A stretch of DNA of 64,000 nt from Exobasidium rhododendri (lineage: Eukaryota; Basidiomycota; Exobasidiomycetes; Exobasidiales; Exobasidiaceae). The stretch covers positions 6,138,001 to 6,202,000 of the forward strand of contig CP110630.1 of assembly GCA_026210745.1 (NCBI GenBank), read 5' to 3'. Below are positions 23,706-34,664 of this stretch, in pieces. Each line of letters opens with the position of its first letter. The first letter of the stretch is position 1. A program made the position numbers and the translations under genes. Under the pieces are notes generated by a model. It saw nothing but the letters and a program-made list of their open reading frames with translations, did no database searches and was not told the DNA's origin.

Positions 23706-25328
23706 ATGACAGAGCTATCCGGTGACAAGCCCACGAACATCTCGCGAGATGGCGAGAAGATTGCCGATATGGAGTACTACAACCTCCTCGGTGTCGCGGG
23801 AAATGTCACTGATCTCGATCTGAAGAAGGCGTATCGAAGGGCCGCCATCAAGAATCATCCAGACAAGGGGGGAGATGAGGAGGTGTTCAAGATCATCGGG
23901 GAAGCCTACAGAGTGCTGAGCGATAACAATCTTCGAGCTGACTATGACAGATATGGGAAAAAGTGAGTGGTAGCATTTAGGACAGTCTGAGGACACGCTA
24001 CTGATGCCCTGTCTTCTGCGACTCAGGAAACCTACTGACGAGGTCGGCCTCAAGGAAGCGACAGATATGGTAAGTGGATGATGTGCACTTTGCCATGATC
24101 TAGCGATGTCTGACGAGAATCCAATTTACTCCCCTCGCAGTTTGGCTCTCTCTTCGGTGGAGAACGCTTTGTGGACTACATTGGCGAAATTTCTTTGCTG
24201 CGTGACTTTGGAAAGGCCTCAGAAATCATGATGACCGAGGAAGAGAAGGAAGAGATAGAGAAGAACATGAGGGCAGAGGCGGGAGGTACAGATGGAAAGA
24301 CAGCAGCAGCAGGTATCTCTCCTCAAGCTACCGCATCTGCCGGCAATCCTCATAACATCGCAGAACAAACCATCAGCGACTCATCCGGTACCATTCCACC
24401 TTCTGCCAGTTCAACAACTCCTTCCAAAGGCGTCTCGACAACGGCAACAGATTCGACCAATGCGACAGGTACTACCACCCCATCGCAGCATCTCACAACT
24501 TCAGACGATGCGGCGGCTTCCACTAAGAAGCCATCTTCGAGCAGGCCTAAGGTCACACCTGAACAGAGGCAGAAGCTTGAAGCACTAGAGAAGGAGAAGC
24601 GAGAACAGGAGGAGAAACGAATCGTCGAGCTGACAAGCAAGCTCAAAGACCGCATTCGTCCGTTTGTAGACTCCAAAAACCCAGGAGACAAGGACGATAG
24701 CGAGACCCAAAAGTGGGGAAAGAAGATGCGAGAAGAAGCAGAAGACCTCAAATTAGAGTCTTTTGGCATCGAGTTACTGCACACGATCGGTAACATCTAC
24801 CTGACCAAGTCGACCACCTGGGTGAAGTCTCAAAGGCACCACTTCCTGGGAGTGCCTGGCTTCTTTTCTCGTATCAAGGAAAAGGGAAGCATGGTCAAGG
24901 AGACGTGGGGATTGATGGGCAGTGCCATGAGCGTGCTCATCAGTATGGAGGACATGCAAAGGAGGCAAGAGAAGGGTGACGTCGATGAAGAAGAAATGAA
25001 GAAGCTGGAGCAAGACATGAGTGGTAAGATGTTGCTGGCGACCTGGAGGGGGACTCGATCGGAGGTGAATGGGGTACTTCGAAGGGTCTGCGATAATCTG
25101 CTGACTGAGAAGGGAATCGACAACAAGAAACTACTGAATAGAGCAAGAGCGCTCGCATACCTTGGTGCCATCTACAAGAGCGTTCAGCCGGAAGAGGGCG
25201 ATCAAGAGCGTCGAGAACTAGAACGACTGGTGGCAGAAGCAGCCGGAAAGGGAAGCAAGAAGAAGAAGGTAGCGAAGCATGGCAAGGCAGAGGAGGTGCC
25301 GACAGCAAAGCCAGCACCCGGTTCATAG
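23706..25328 (+). CDS. DnaJ-X (CAJ1/DJP1-type) J-domain co-chaperone
   Basis: Exons 23706-23962, 24027-24069 and 24141-25328; 495 residues. A J domain at about residues 22-85 starts MEYYNLLGVAGNVTDLDLKK and has the HPD motif at 51-53 (NHPDKGG). The 43-nt second exon restores KPTDEVGLKEATDMFGSLFGGERFVDYIGE, the conserved segment joining J and DNAJ-X domains. A Ser/Thr-rich insert follows, then a charged coiled-coil stretch, then the DNAJ-X domain (LESFGIELLHTIGNIYLTK ... VPGFFSRIKEKG). The tail is basic (GSKKKKVAKHGKAEE). Such proteins stimulate Hsp70 ATPase; the yeast relatives Caj1 and Djp1 act in the cytosol, plasma membrane and peroxisome import. Which role applies here is not clear. Confidence 0.92.
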
Positions 25329-25458
25329 AGACGAAGAATTTCAATGCTGACGCCATTCACCTTCCTCACCATTCTTGCTAATTACAATACCATTCGTTTG
25401 CTCTATACATCCTAATGCAATTCTCTTCTTTCCCCCCTCTTTCCTATTCTTCCTGACG

Positions 25459-27678
25459 CTACGAGAAGAACTTTCCGCCGCACAAATCACACGCTGTCGT
25501 GGAATGGAGTAAGTGACGCTGCAAGCTGCATGTAGCTCTTCTTGTCTCGATTGTCTCGAACGAGCAGATCGAGCAAATGCGATTCGAGCTTGTTTCGAGA
25601 ATGGCCAACGAGGTGGAGCATCGCTCTGCAGAGAGGAGGAAAGGGAAAAGGGAGAGGGAGCGGTAAAGGGCGTGTCAGCGTGATGAAGGACAATGTACGT
25701 GAAGACACCCCTGCACTCACTCCACAGGTGGCCCTTTTGACACTTTGAAAGAAGCATCGAATCTGGATCTAGGATGATGTCGCTCCCACAAGCCTTGCAT
25801 ATCTCTGTCGTGTTGGCCGGGCTGTCATGCATCGCACTGGCCTGCGTATCAATCATCGTGATCAGTCGCTCGCTCATGCTGGACAGTGCTTCGTCGTCCA
25901 CTCGTTGGGATAGTGATATCCCAGCCCTTGCGATCAATTTGCCATACTCTGCATTGTCTGCTTGATGCAATGGAAAGACACCCTCTGCCTCTGTGCTTCC
26001 CAAGTAGTCTATGACGCACGAGAGATGTAGCAGAAGAGACGAAGCCAGACACAAGTCGAGTAGACTCTCGTACAAGCTACTCTTTGCCTTTTCATTGCCT
26101 TCCTTGACATGATCGCTCTGCAGCCATGTTATCAATCGCATAGACCCGTGCAAGTCCGTTTTCTCCCCTACCACCTTGTTGTGCAAAGCTTGAAGAACCA
26201 TTGTGACGATCTCGTTCTTCTTGCTGCTTTGTATATAGAAGACGATGAACGTTCGAAAGTGGGTCGCTTGCCCTTTCAGTGCAGAGTCTAGCACATTGGC
26301 AGCCACGACCAGTTCCTTTGATCGTGAAAAGCCTTTCGTGAGGCTGATCCCGAACTGAAATTTGGGCTCTCGATAGTACGACCATGAAGAGATCTCGTTG
26401 CCGTCATGGCAAGTGTATGTGAGTCCACTGCCGTCGTCGTACTTGGCATACAAACCTCTAGCGGCTTCTACTTTGCGCTCAAGTGCACCAATGGCTTCGT
26501 TTGAGGGTCCTAGATGGTCACTAGGCTCTACAAAGTCAGTCGAAGAAGTGGTATTAATGCTGTAACGATAGCCGTCTTGAATTGTCACGTCCCACACTTC
26601 TTTTGCAACGTTTTGAATGGCCACAGCTGGACGAAGGCTGCAGTTGTCGTCTTCCCCATTGTCCTGTAAGAAGAAGCTTTTGCTGATTCTTCTTTCGGCG
26701 TCGAAAAGATGGACTTCTCCCGGTGTACAATAGAGTAGATTGCTCTCATGCCACTTTGCAATGCTGACGTTGGATTGATGCAGAGGCTCCGGTTGCTTGG
26801 CACTGGGCTGTATCTGCAGACTCTCGGGAGATCGTTCAGTCCGAGCGACGATGACCCGCTCTCTCGTGACTATCGCCAAGTAATCCGCATCAGACCAGTA
26901 CAGGCCGATGATTTCTTCCTCTGCCAGCTTTGTAGTGCCACACAAGACTACCTTGTCAGCATCCACGCTCCATGTCACGATCGCACCGCTCCTGGTTCCC
27001 GCCACGATCCATGCTCGATCAGGACCGTTGGACACCCAAGTTATTGCGAGAATGTGTTGGTCACTATCACCAGTGAGAGGCTCCTCTGCAAGCCAATGTC
27101 CGTTGAACTGATTAGTAGATGCTCTATAGAGAATTATCTGCGATTGCGTTGTCAAGACTGCGAGGATGGGACTATGGGGCAGGTTTTTCTACGTAAGTGA
27201 AAGTGATGCAGATTTCCCCCGTCCTTTTCACACACCTTCGATGCAGTCCTACCTCAAGAGGTGACCACTTTGCGTCTAAAAAGCGGGGTACATATGAGAT
27301 TAGATATGCTTTGCGGCCAGATCCAACCTTTGAGATATCCCGTGGGCACAAATGCAGGGAGATGGTGTTGCAAAAGAGTGGAATATTCTGACGCTCGTCA
27401 TGATGGGTCTTGACAGCTAAGTCTGTCTTGAGCAGAGGAGAGAATCCTACAGCGGGTATCTTATAGGCATTGGCACGATGATCAGCAAAACATATTCCTG
27501 GCATACGACACAACGTCAATCGACTTACCAGGAGGTATACAGTGTCGTCTGTCAAAAGTGCTATAATCCCCGAGGAAGAGACATCGATATTGCCTGGCCT
27601 TGTCACCAGCGATGGCAGGACGGTATTACCAACCCTGATGCCTGAATGGACTTCCTCTCCGCTCTCCACTGAAGGCAT
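25459..27678 (-). CDS. RNA polymerase III factor TFIIIC subunit (WD40 plus TFIIIC zinc finger)
   Basis: Exons 27678-27236, 27171-25721 and 25625-25459; 686 residues. N-terminal beta-propeller pieces are seen (SSSGIIALLTDDTVYLL; KWSPLEVGLHRSPILAVLTT, the latter restored by splicing 27236 to 27171). The C-terminus is a TFIIIC-type zinc finger: EICKACGSDI, KCQKGHLW, then across the last intron KRCSTSLAIL, RICSICSF and ACDLCGGKF. The readthrough frame at the last junction lacks the second cysteine cluster, so splicing is firmly supported. TFIIIC binds A and B boxes of tRNA genes and recruits TFIIIB; this layout matches the human TFIIIC90 (GTF3C4) type. A second possible intron inside exon 1 (27528-27460) has GTAAGT and AAG ends and is 69 nt, so its removal would only shorten the protein by 23 residues. 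Confidence 0.8.
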
Positions 27679-27916
27679 ACTGCCCCGTCCCACTGCCGGG
27701 TGACAGAATGGCCGAAGATGACGCTGATGATGTCGGAGGTACTGAACAAGATCCAGAAGATTAGACGTTAAATTTTAGACTTCAGCAATCTGGTCGCGCT
27801 CGAGCCATCAGAAGTGGCTGGACTGGCCCCCGCCCCCGCACTCCAAATAAAACAGCTCTACGTCCTCCTCTCCCCCACTACAGACAGGTACGACCCTTGA
27901 GATCTCGCTGCACACG

Positions 27917-28657
27917 ATGACGAACCGCTTCGATGCTGAAGCGCTTAATTGGGACAAGAGACCCGAGACGGTCCAATCATCTCAAGCCTTCTACGAGACG
28001 CTCGTCAAGCGATATGCTCAATTGGACGACAGCAATGCTCACCTTTCGATTCTGGATCTCGGCTGTGGGACGGGACTGGTGTCTCAACGACTGGCTCAAT
28101 GTGCCGGTGTATCGAAGATTGTCGGGGTAGATACTAGTAAGGGCATGATAGATATGTGAGTCTCTTTTGAGATCAGTATAGTTGGCGATACACAAACACT
28201 GACTCTTTTTTGGCGTTACTTCTACAGGTTTAAATCAAAGGCAGAGACGATTCCCTCCGGCTCAAAGATGAAGGGGTTTGTCAAGCTACTGGAAGATCCC
28301 GAGGATCCTATACTAGAGGGGCAGAAGTTCGACATCACCCTTATGCACCTAACATTACACCACGTACCGGAGATGGAGCCATTGATTGCAACATTGGCAA
28401 ACACGCTCAAGCCGTCGGGGCAGTTGATCTTGTCCGACTTCGAGAACGATGGAGAGCATGCCAAGTCATTTCACCCTCAGTCGAAGTGGTCAGACGTGGA
28501 AAGGCATGGGATCACACGATCAGAGATGGAGCATGTACTCAAGGAGGCAGGACTACAGTCGATCAAAGTAGACGACAGCTTCACTATGCCCAAGACGGTA
28601 GAGTCCGGGAAGTCGGAGTCATTCCCCTTTATACTAGGAGTGGGTAGCAAAGGATGA
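27917..28657 (+). CDS. SAM-dependent methyltransferase, class I
   Basis: Exons 27917-28155 and 28228-28657; 222 residues. It starts MTNRFDAEALNWDKRPETVQ, typical of UbiE/COQ5-like and Tam-like small methyltransferases. Motif I is LDLGCGTGLVSQRLA, the acidic SAM-ribose residue is in KIVGVDTSKGMIDM, and motif IV is FDITLMHLTLHHVPE. The end of motif II spans the intron. No targeting peptide or extra domain is present. Substrate is unknown; a small-molecule methyl acceptor is most likely for this subfamily. It diverges from the TFIIIC gene (238 bases) and converges on TRM5 (80 bases). Confidence 0.88.
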
Positions 28658-28736
28658 GAATTAGATCATCGGACGCAACATTGATGATGAAGTAAAAGTA
28701 CAGGATGGTGTGTGGGAACGCCCTACCCGTTTATGC

Positions 28737-30422
28737 TCATCCCATTAGGATCTTCCTTGTAAGGCGAAATGAAAGGCAATACATGTCTTTGCTGGGCGCC
28801 ACCGATCGCACGTAATGAAGATGAACGTCGGGCGTCGAAGAGGAATTCAGAGTGAGGCTAGTCATGTCTGGTGTAGTGCTGTCTTTGTCGTGAGCTTTTG
28901 TTGAAGGTGGCGTCGTTCTACCTGCTGAGCTGTCAGGAAGACTCGAAGGCGGCGGGACCAAACAATCGACTCCTGTCAGACCCAACCGTTCATTCGCTCG
29001 CCTGCAAATATCTTCGTGAGGATGGTCGATGTCCTTTGTAAAACAGTGAACGTGAACCATAGGCCATTGCGCACCATCCCGCTTCATCTCTTCCTCCAGC
29101 TCATCCCCTGCAATGTCGTGATATGCTCCTGGGAAGGCGTCTAAGAATTCCAGGGCTGAACCAGGCAGATTCATCACAAAGTGATTGATGAGACGTCGAG
29201 AAGGTCCCCGCTCGATTGGGCTTGCCTCTACACCCTTGTGCTTCTGGTGCGTTTGCTTCGCTCTACCTTTCGCTGTCTTGGAAGCCAGGTCAAGCTTGCA
29301 GGCTTCTTGCGTCGTTGGCTTTCCCTCCCAAGGTTGATTCCAGCATCGGCGGATACTCTCTTGGATGTACAACCTTCCATCCTCACAGTAACATCGCAAA
29401 TTATCTTCTACTTTATTCTTTGAGCGATTGGAAACCATGCTCTCATAGCTGGCAGGATTCAAGTCGTTTGCAAGGACATATACACCCTTTTTGGCAGCTG
29501 GCACTGCAAATGGACCTACCCCGGCCATGACATCGCTGATCACATCATAAGGGTGGAAGCTGTTGATCAATCTCTCGTGTTCACTGTGCAATCGAGAATT
29601 CCAGTAGACCGTCCTAAAGTCGAACGTGAACTGGCAGTCGCTCTCCGAGACGGTCACCACGTAATCGTCGTCGCCTGCCAGCTTCTCCATCTTGAAGAAT
29701 CGGAATTCGTTGTCGATCGAATCGAGCTTATTGACGACGGTTCTTATCTGGTTATTCTTTTCCAAGATGACTTGGCCGATGAGGTACTTGTAAGGCGCGT
29801 ATTCATCTCGTAGGTTTACATGTGCAATGTGTCCAGTCGTGGTGAATGCAGTAGGTGTCCCTTCTGGCAGCTCGCCAATCGGTAGCAAGGAGGACAAGAC
29901 CTCGTCTGCAGTCCAGTAGTCGTATTCAACCACCACTGAACTCTCCGATGTTGGCAGCTGACTATCCTCTATCAATTGCTGCGTGTCTCGAGGCAGATCC
30001 ATCACCTTTTCCACATTCAGCTGCAGCAGATTACGAGTGCGGTCATTGGGGTCCGAGTACAGCGACTTCAACTTGTGCACTTTCAGGATGCTGTCTTTTA
30101 ACAGTGGATTTTGCTGATATCTCGCCGTCTCTCGGGCAGGAATACCAATAGTGACAACTTTTTGAGCTTGCTTGAACAACGATTTACTGTTGTTTAAGAT
30201 GCTGCCATCCTTTTGCTCCTCAGCAAAGGCCCTTCCATTCGGGTCGTCGGGAGTGTAGTAAGGAAGGCGCGGAATGCTTGTAGAGGGGGAAAAGGAGACT
30301 AGCGGGTATTTTGACGAGGAACTCACATGAGCAGAAGTCGACGAAGATGCGATCGCAATACTGCCATTACTAGCACCGGCCATGAAGAATCTTATCCCTG
30401 GTCGAACACGACAGTGTAGCAT
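28737..30422 (-). CDS. TRM5: tRNA (guanine37-N1)-methyltransferase
   Basis: Intronless, 561 residues. Conserved Trm5 elements appear in order: a D1-like N-terminal region, the D2 RNA-binding core (TGHIAHVNLRDEYAPYKYLIG), NSRLHSEHERLI, the SAM-binding DVMAGVGPFAVPAAKKG and VLANDLNPASYESM, and the catalytic NHFVMNLPGSALEFLDAF. The enzyme makes m1G37 next to the anticodon, which prevents +1 frameshifting; in fungi one gene serves cytosol and mitochondria. The N-terminus (MLHCRVRPGIRFF) is basic and could be a mitochondrial presequence, with an in-frame MAGASNG start (residue 14) giving the cytosolic form. A Ser/Thr-rich insert near residues 500-530 interrupts the C-terminal part. It diverges from the complex I gene. 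Confidence 0.94.
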   Translation of the reverse strand: MLHCRVRPGIRFFMAGASNGSIAIASSSTSAHVSSSSKYPLVSFSPSTSIPRLPYYTPDDPNGRAFAEEQKDGSILNNSKSLFKQAQKVVTIGIPARETARYQQNPLLKDSILKVHKLKSLYSDPNDRTRNLLQLNVEKVMDLPRDTQQLIEDSQLPTSESSVVVEYDYWTADEVLSSLLPIGELPEGTPTAFTTTGHIAHVNLRDEYAPYKYLIGQVILEKNNQIRTVVNKLDSIDNEFRFFKMEKLAGDDDYVVTVSESDCQFTFDFRTVYWNSRLHSEHERLINSFHPYDVISDVMAGVGPFAVPAAKKGVYVLANDLNPASYESMVSNRSKNKVEDNLRCYCEDGRLYIQESIRRCWNQPWEGKPTTQEACKLDLASKTAKGRAKQTHQKHKGVEASPIERGPSRRLINHFVMNLPGSALEFLDAFPGAYHDIAGDELEEEMKRDGAQWPMVHVHCFTKDIDHPHEDICRRANERLGLTGVDCLVPPPSSLPDSSAGRTTPPSTKAHDKDSTTPDMTSLTLNSSSTPDVHLHYVRSVAPSKDMYCLSFRLTRKILMG

Positions 30423-30609
30423 GTATGGGGAGGGCAGTCATTGCCGCTTGAATCTGGCAACGACCTTCAATTCAAATTTTAGAAGATTGGCCGCCCTCTT
30501 TCACCAGAAAAGCGCGTCACGTGGGTCGAAGTGGTTGTCGACGAAATGGGGGGACTGGCCTTGATGCGTCCGATGTTAGCCATTCTTGCTCCCATTCACA
30601 CCAGTCACC

Positions 30610-31061
30610 ATGGCCTCGATGGCTTCCAACCCCTTCCGCGCAACGTTTAGATACTTGGTCAGTGGGACTGATAGTTCTGCGCTTGTTGTGTTCGTATTGC
30701 TGACACGTCCTTACTTCCTCCATACAGCAAAATTCGGCTCACGAGAAACCGATCATCTTCTTCTCTTTGATCATTGGCGCCATCGGTGAGTCGACAGTCT
30801 ATGCCTCTAGTAATGTTGTACTGAACAATCTTCTTGTCACACACAGGACCCATCGCTGTCGTCACTGTCCCAAATATTCGCAGAAGGTACGGCTGGCAGC
30901 CATCAGAGAGGATCCCTACATCATACCCAAGTGAGTGCAGTGCGGAGGAGAAGAGAGCGATCATATGTTACGGTGGCCAACATCACCTTCCCTCTGCCCC
31001 CGTTTTATCAGTCCCACAAAGGCAGCGTGAGGAGATATCTGGATTCGATGATGAAGAGTAA
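30610..31061 (+). CDS. NADH:ubiquinone oxidoreductase 9.5 kDa subunit
   Basis: A small gene of four exons (30610-30657, 30728-30785, 30847-30930 and 31012-31061) encoding 79 residues. It reads MASMASNPFRATFRYLQNSA, HEKPIIFFSLIIGAIGPIA, then a TVPNIRRRYGWQPSERIPTSYP block, and ends in an acidic tail. This matches the fungal complex I 9.5 kDa (NI9M) subunit, a single-span inner-membrane accessory subunit, in length and in the NPFRATFRYL and RRRYGW blocks. All four junctions keep frame. It shares a 187-base divergent promoter with TRM5. Its presence shows the fungus keeps canonical complex I, unlike Saccharomyces. Confidence 0.9.
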
Positions 31062-31127
31062 TTTACAATAGGTATCCAAGCCATGACCGTTCAATGCAAA
31101 CATACATACACATACTCGATTGATCCG

Positions 31128-32512
31128 TTAGCGGTTCGCCGACGTCTTTGCTTCTAATGCCACTTTTGCCTCTTCTGCCTCCTTCTCCTCTTCTTCGACC
31201 ATCTCAATATCCATAGGAAACCGAAGAATAGCCGCTATCCCAGTCAGACCGTTGAGCTGCCGTCCACTTTCATGCATACCACTGAAGATGCTCACTTCGC
31301 CGCCTGCACTTCGAACTTCTTCAACTAAAGCAACAAATTTCTTCCTCCTTACTGGATCAGATGCTCGAAAGAGACCATCAGAAATGAGGAGTGAACCTAT
31401 CGCACCTCTAGAAGCGGCAGCAAGAACGTGTGCCTCTCCATACCAAGCTCTCAGCTCGTCATTCGCCAGAGTTCGTTGAAATTTGTCGAGCAACTGTCCC
31501 TCCTTTGCAAACTTGGTATCTTTGAGTTGAGCACTCACTTCGGGACTCTTGAGTACCTCCATGAGACTGTGAATGTGAGGGCTGCTGCAGTGAATTCTCA
31601 AGAATTTCCTTTTCGCTTCGTTGCCAGTCAGCATCTTTTCACCTCTCTTGATCGCTTCAGAAAAGAGAAAATCATAGACTGTGTCTCTTGTGAAGCCGGG
31701 ACTGGCAAGTATGATGAGGCGCAAAGCTGGAAGGCTCAACAGCTTCAAGACTGCTTCGTAGACCAGACTCAGAAATCGAACGTGCGCTTTGTCGCTGCTG
31801 GAAGAGCCTGGCAGTGACTTGTGCTTCCTTGGCATGGGCACGTCTATCCTCTGTCGAACGACTGTCATGTGCTCGGTGAGGAGACACACAACGGCTGTGC
31901 CTGGAATGAGTAAAAGAGACTTGGATGAGTCGCCAACTTCCACTCCTGAATGGTGCATTACTTGAAGCGCCACTCACCTTCTCCTAGCACGACAGCTCCT
32001 ACCTCTGCCCTCTGTCCGACGTCACTGCTGTCGCTCAATCTCTCTAGATGAATACTATCCCAGCTATCTTTTATGATTGTCACCTGCCGATTACACTCCA
32101 AGTCTAGGGTATGGAATGCCCCCATCTTCACATGCTTGTTCTCCGACACCACCCTGCCCGCTACTTGCAACGTCGCCCCCTCCCCACCCCCTCCACCGCC
32201 CAATGCTCCTGCCGAAGAATCAGTAGTCGGCGTACTGGACCCCTCTGTCGCTGATGCAGGATCCAGTGGGGCTGTCGAACCAGTAGCATCGAAAGTAGTC
32301 TTGGACACATCTATAGTCAGGGTCACTCTGACCCTGTGTGATTCGATGGAGCCAGTCGAGGATTCTGACTGGACTCTCCTGACAGCTGGTGCTCGAACTC
32401 GATCGTGTGGTTCGATCAAGTTGTAAAGATGGTACATGTCCTCATCTTCCTCTGGTATGAGAGACACACTCCCCGATCCGTCCTTCTCGATATGTTTCGA
32501 AGCGATCTTCAT
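31128..32512 (-). CDS. DOM34: Pelota/Dom34 ribosome-rescue factor
   Basis: Exons 32512-31978 and 31900-31128; 435 residues. Start chosen at MKIASKHIEKDGSGSVSLIP, the family N-terminus; the frame stays open further upstream but has no ATG there. Domain 1 continues EEDEDMYHLYNLIEPHDRVRA; a poly-Gly insert lies in the Sm-like fold (GALGGGGGGEG). The eRF1-like central domain contains LIILASPGFTRDTVYDFLF, and the C-terminal domain shows ASRGAIGSLLISDGLFR and SGMHESGRQLNGLTGIAAIL. The family lacks the eRF1 GGQ and none is seen here. With Hbs1 it splits stalled ribosomes in no-go and non-stop decay. It diverges from THI6. Confidence 0.95.
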
Positions 32513-32746
32513 CTCGTCGTCGAGGCTGGTCACCTTCTGGTGTCTGGACTAGCAAGTCGAATGGACTCGAACTTATTTGTCCTTGCATACCGTACCTATC
32601 CTATTTTTGAAAAAGGCGGGCGAGGTCACCTCTTAGTAAGCACAAGAATCGCGCCTCTCTTTGTGGCTTGAAGCATTCGTCGTCCTCCACTACCTGTAGA
32701 AATACGAGAGTGAACCTTTCTTCTCACTCAACGTAATAAGCAAAAA

Positions 32747-34574
32747 ATGGCGAAAGAAATCGACTACTCTCTGTACCTCGTCACGGGGCGGGAGCTGCTT
32801 CCGCCTGGCATTGACTACTATGATTCACTCGAGTCCAGCTTGAAGGATGGAAAGGTCACTGTGGTGCAACTGCGGGAAAAGCTGATAGAGACCGACGAAT
32901 TTCTCCGGATCGCAGAAAGGAGTCTTGAGATTTGTGATCGGGTGAGTGTACATTTTTTGCAAAGTAGACCACCATTGTTCATTAGCGACTCCCTTCTACT
33001 CCAGTATAACATTCCGATGCTGATAAACGACAACCTGTCAGTCGTACTTGCTCTGCCGGAGAGGGTGGGGTTGCACATTGGCCAAACAGATCTCCCAGTC
33101 TCATACGCGAGGAAGCTGCTAGGCCCCAATCGAATCTTGGGACTTTCTGTACACAATGCGAAGCAGGCACAGGATGCCGTACGAGATGGAATCGCTGATT
33201 ATGTAGGTGTGGGGCCGTGCTATGGTACAAAGAGCAAAGCTGGTATCGAAGATAAGGACGTGCTGACAGTAAGGGGAGCGAGACAAGTCATTGAATGCCT
33301 CAAGGAAGGTGATAGGAGAATCCCGAGCGTCCTCATCGGAGGCATCAACGAAAGGACGGCAGGCAGAGCTCTCTTTGGAACAGCGTCGCAGAACAATGCA
33401 CCCGATGGAATTGCCGTCATCAGCGCCATCGTTGGACAAAGAGACCCAGCCACTGCCGGACAGAGCTTAGCTGCCATCGTAGCAGCATTCAAGAAAGGCG
33501 TCATAGCTTCGACAATTGAGAGTAGTATACATGCTTACACCAACCCTCGAGACCACTCCGCGCTGGACGCAGACGACTTCGCCAAGGAGATCACAGAGCA
33601 ACCCTCGCAACTTCTGTCCTTCCACCGGGCTTCCAAGTATGGCCCACCGCTCATCCAGACACTCACTTCACACGTCTCGTCGACACTTTCTGCTAATATT
33701 GCCCTTGCATTCAGTGCCAGTCCTATCATGAGCCATCAAGAAACAGAAGCGGACGATTTGAGTAGAGTCACTGGTGCAGTGGTGCTCAACATAGGAACAA
33801 TTGGAGACGACGCTCGCAGGGGGATGAAAGCAGTTGGCAATGCAGCAAATCGATCAGGAAAGGTGAGTCTTCCATTCTCCCCGCCCTACAGTGACGTATC
33901 TGACCGACGTGGTCTTCACCCTTTGACGTCTTCTTTTGCAGCCCGTCGTGCTGGATCCAGTCGGTGTAGGGGCATCTGCCTTCCGAAGAGGAGTGGTGGA
34001 GGACATACTTAATGAGACCCAGATCACTCTCCTTAAGGGAAATGCTGCCGAACTGTCCTCAATTGCAGGTCTGAGTGAGGTGAAGTCGCGAGGCGTCGAC
34101 AGTGGAGATGGACGTCTGAGCGATCCAGTAGGGCTCGTCAAGAGATTAGCGCAGAAGGAGAGGTGTCTCGTGCTCTTGACGGGAAAGGTCGACTACTTGA
34201 CTGATGGAAGGCTCGTCGTCAAGATACTCAATGGCCATCCTTTGTTGGGTAAGATAACAGGGAGTGGCTGTGCGCTCGGTGTTGTTGTTGCAGCGGGCAT
34301 GGCGGCTGCTTGTAACGCTAGAAAGGACGACTCGAGCCCGAAAGACAAAGAAGATGGCCTACACCTTAGTCAAACAATGGTCTACGCGGATCCGCTTACT
34401 CTGTTCATTGGAGCATTGATGGGTGTGCTGGCCATGACTATTGCTTCGGAAGTAGCAGCCGAGAGGAGCGACGTCAAGGGCCCTGGAAGCTTTATACCCG
34501 CATTGATAGACGAACTGGCTGCCTTGTCACCGCAAATGCTCTTGGAACGACAAAAAATAGAGATAGTGTCATAG
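32747..34574 (+). CDS. THI6: Bifunctional thiamine-phosphate synthase / hydroxyethylthiazole kinase
   Basis: Exons 32747-32941, 33005-33862 and 33942-34574; 561 residues. Residues 1-245 are a ThiE domain: SLYLVTGRELLPPG, VTVVQLREK, PMLINDNLSVVLAL, GLHIGQTDLP, DYVGVGPCYGTKSK, and GGINERTAGRAL. Residues about 270-561 are a ThiM domain with a VVLDPVGVGAS motif spanning intron 2, LLKGNAAELSSI and GSGCALG (Cys461). Fungal Thi6 is this same fusion: it phosphorylates the thiazole and joins it to HMP-pyrophosphate to make thiamine phosphate. Intron 1 is 63 nt and contains no in-frame stop, so an unspliced transcript would add 21 residues in the ThiE barrel. I see no TPP riboswitch signature in either intron or the leader. 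Confidence 0.96.
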
Positions 34575-34664
34575 GAGGAGACAGGAATCATTTCGCCTGT
34601 ACAATCTCGCCAATGCATACTGTGTGATTTGATGGTGGAAAAGCCTATAGTACATGTTTGGTTG

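Noticed and set aside
28268-28464. Antisense frame over the small methyltransferase
   Set aside because: The plus strand has full motif I and IV of class I methyltransferases; the other strand has nothing recognisable.
32513-33941. TPP riboswitch in THI6 leader or introns
   Set aside because: The conserved CTGAGA and the pyrophosphate-binding partner segment were not found in the leader or in either intron.
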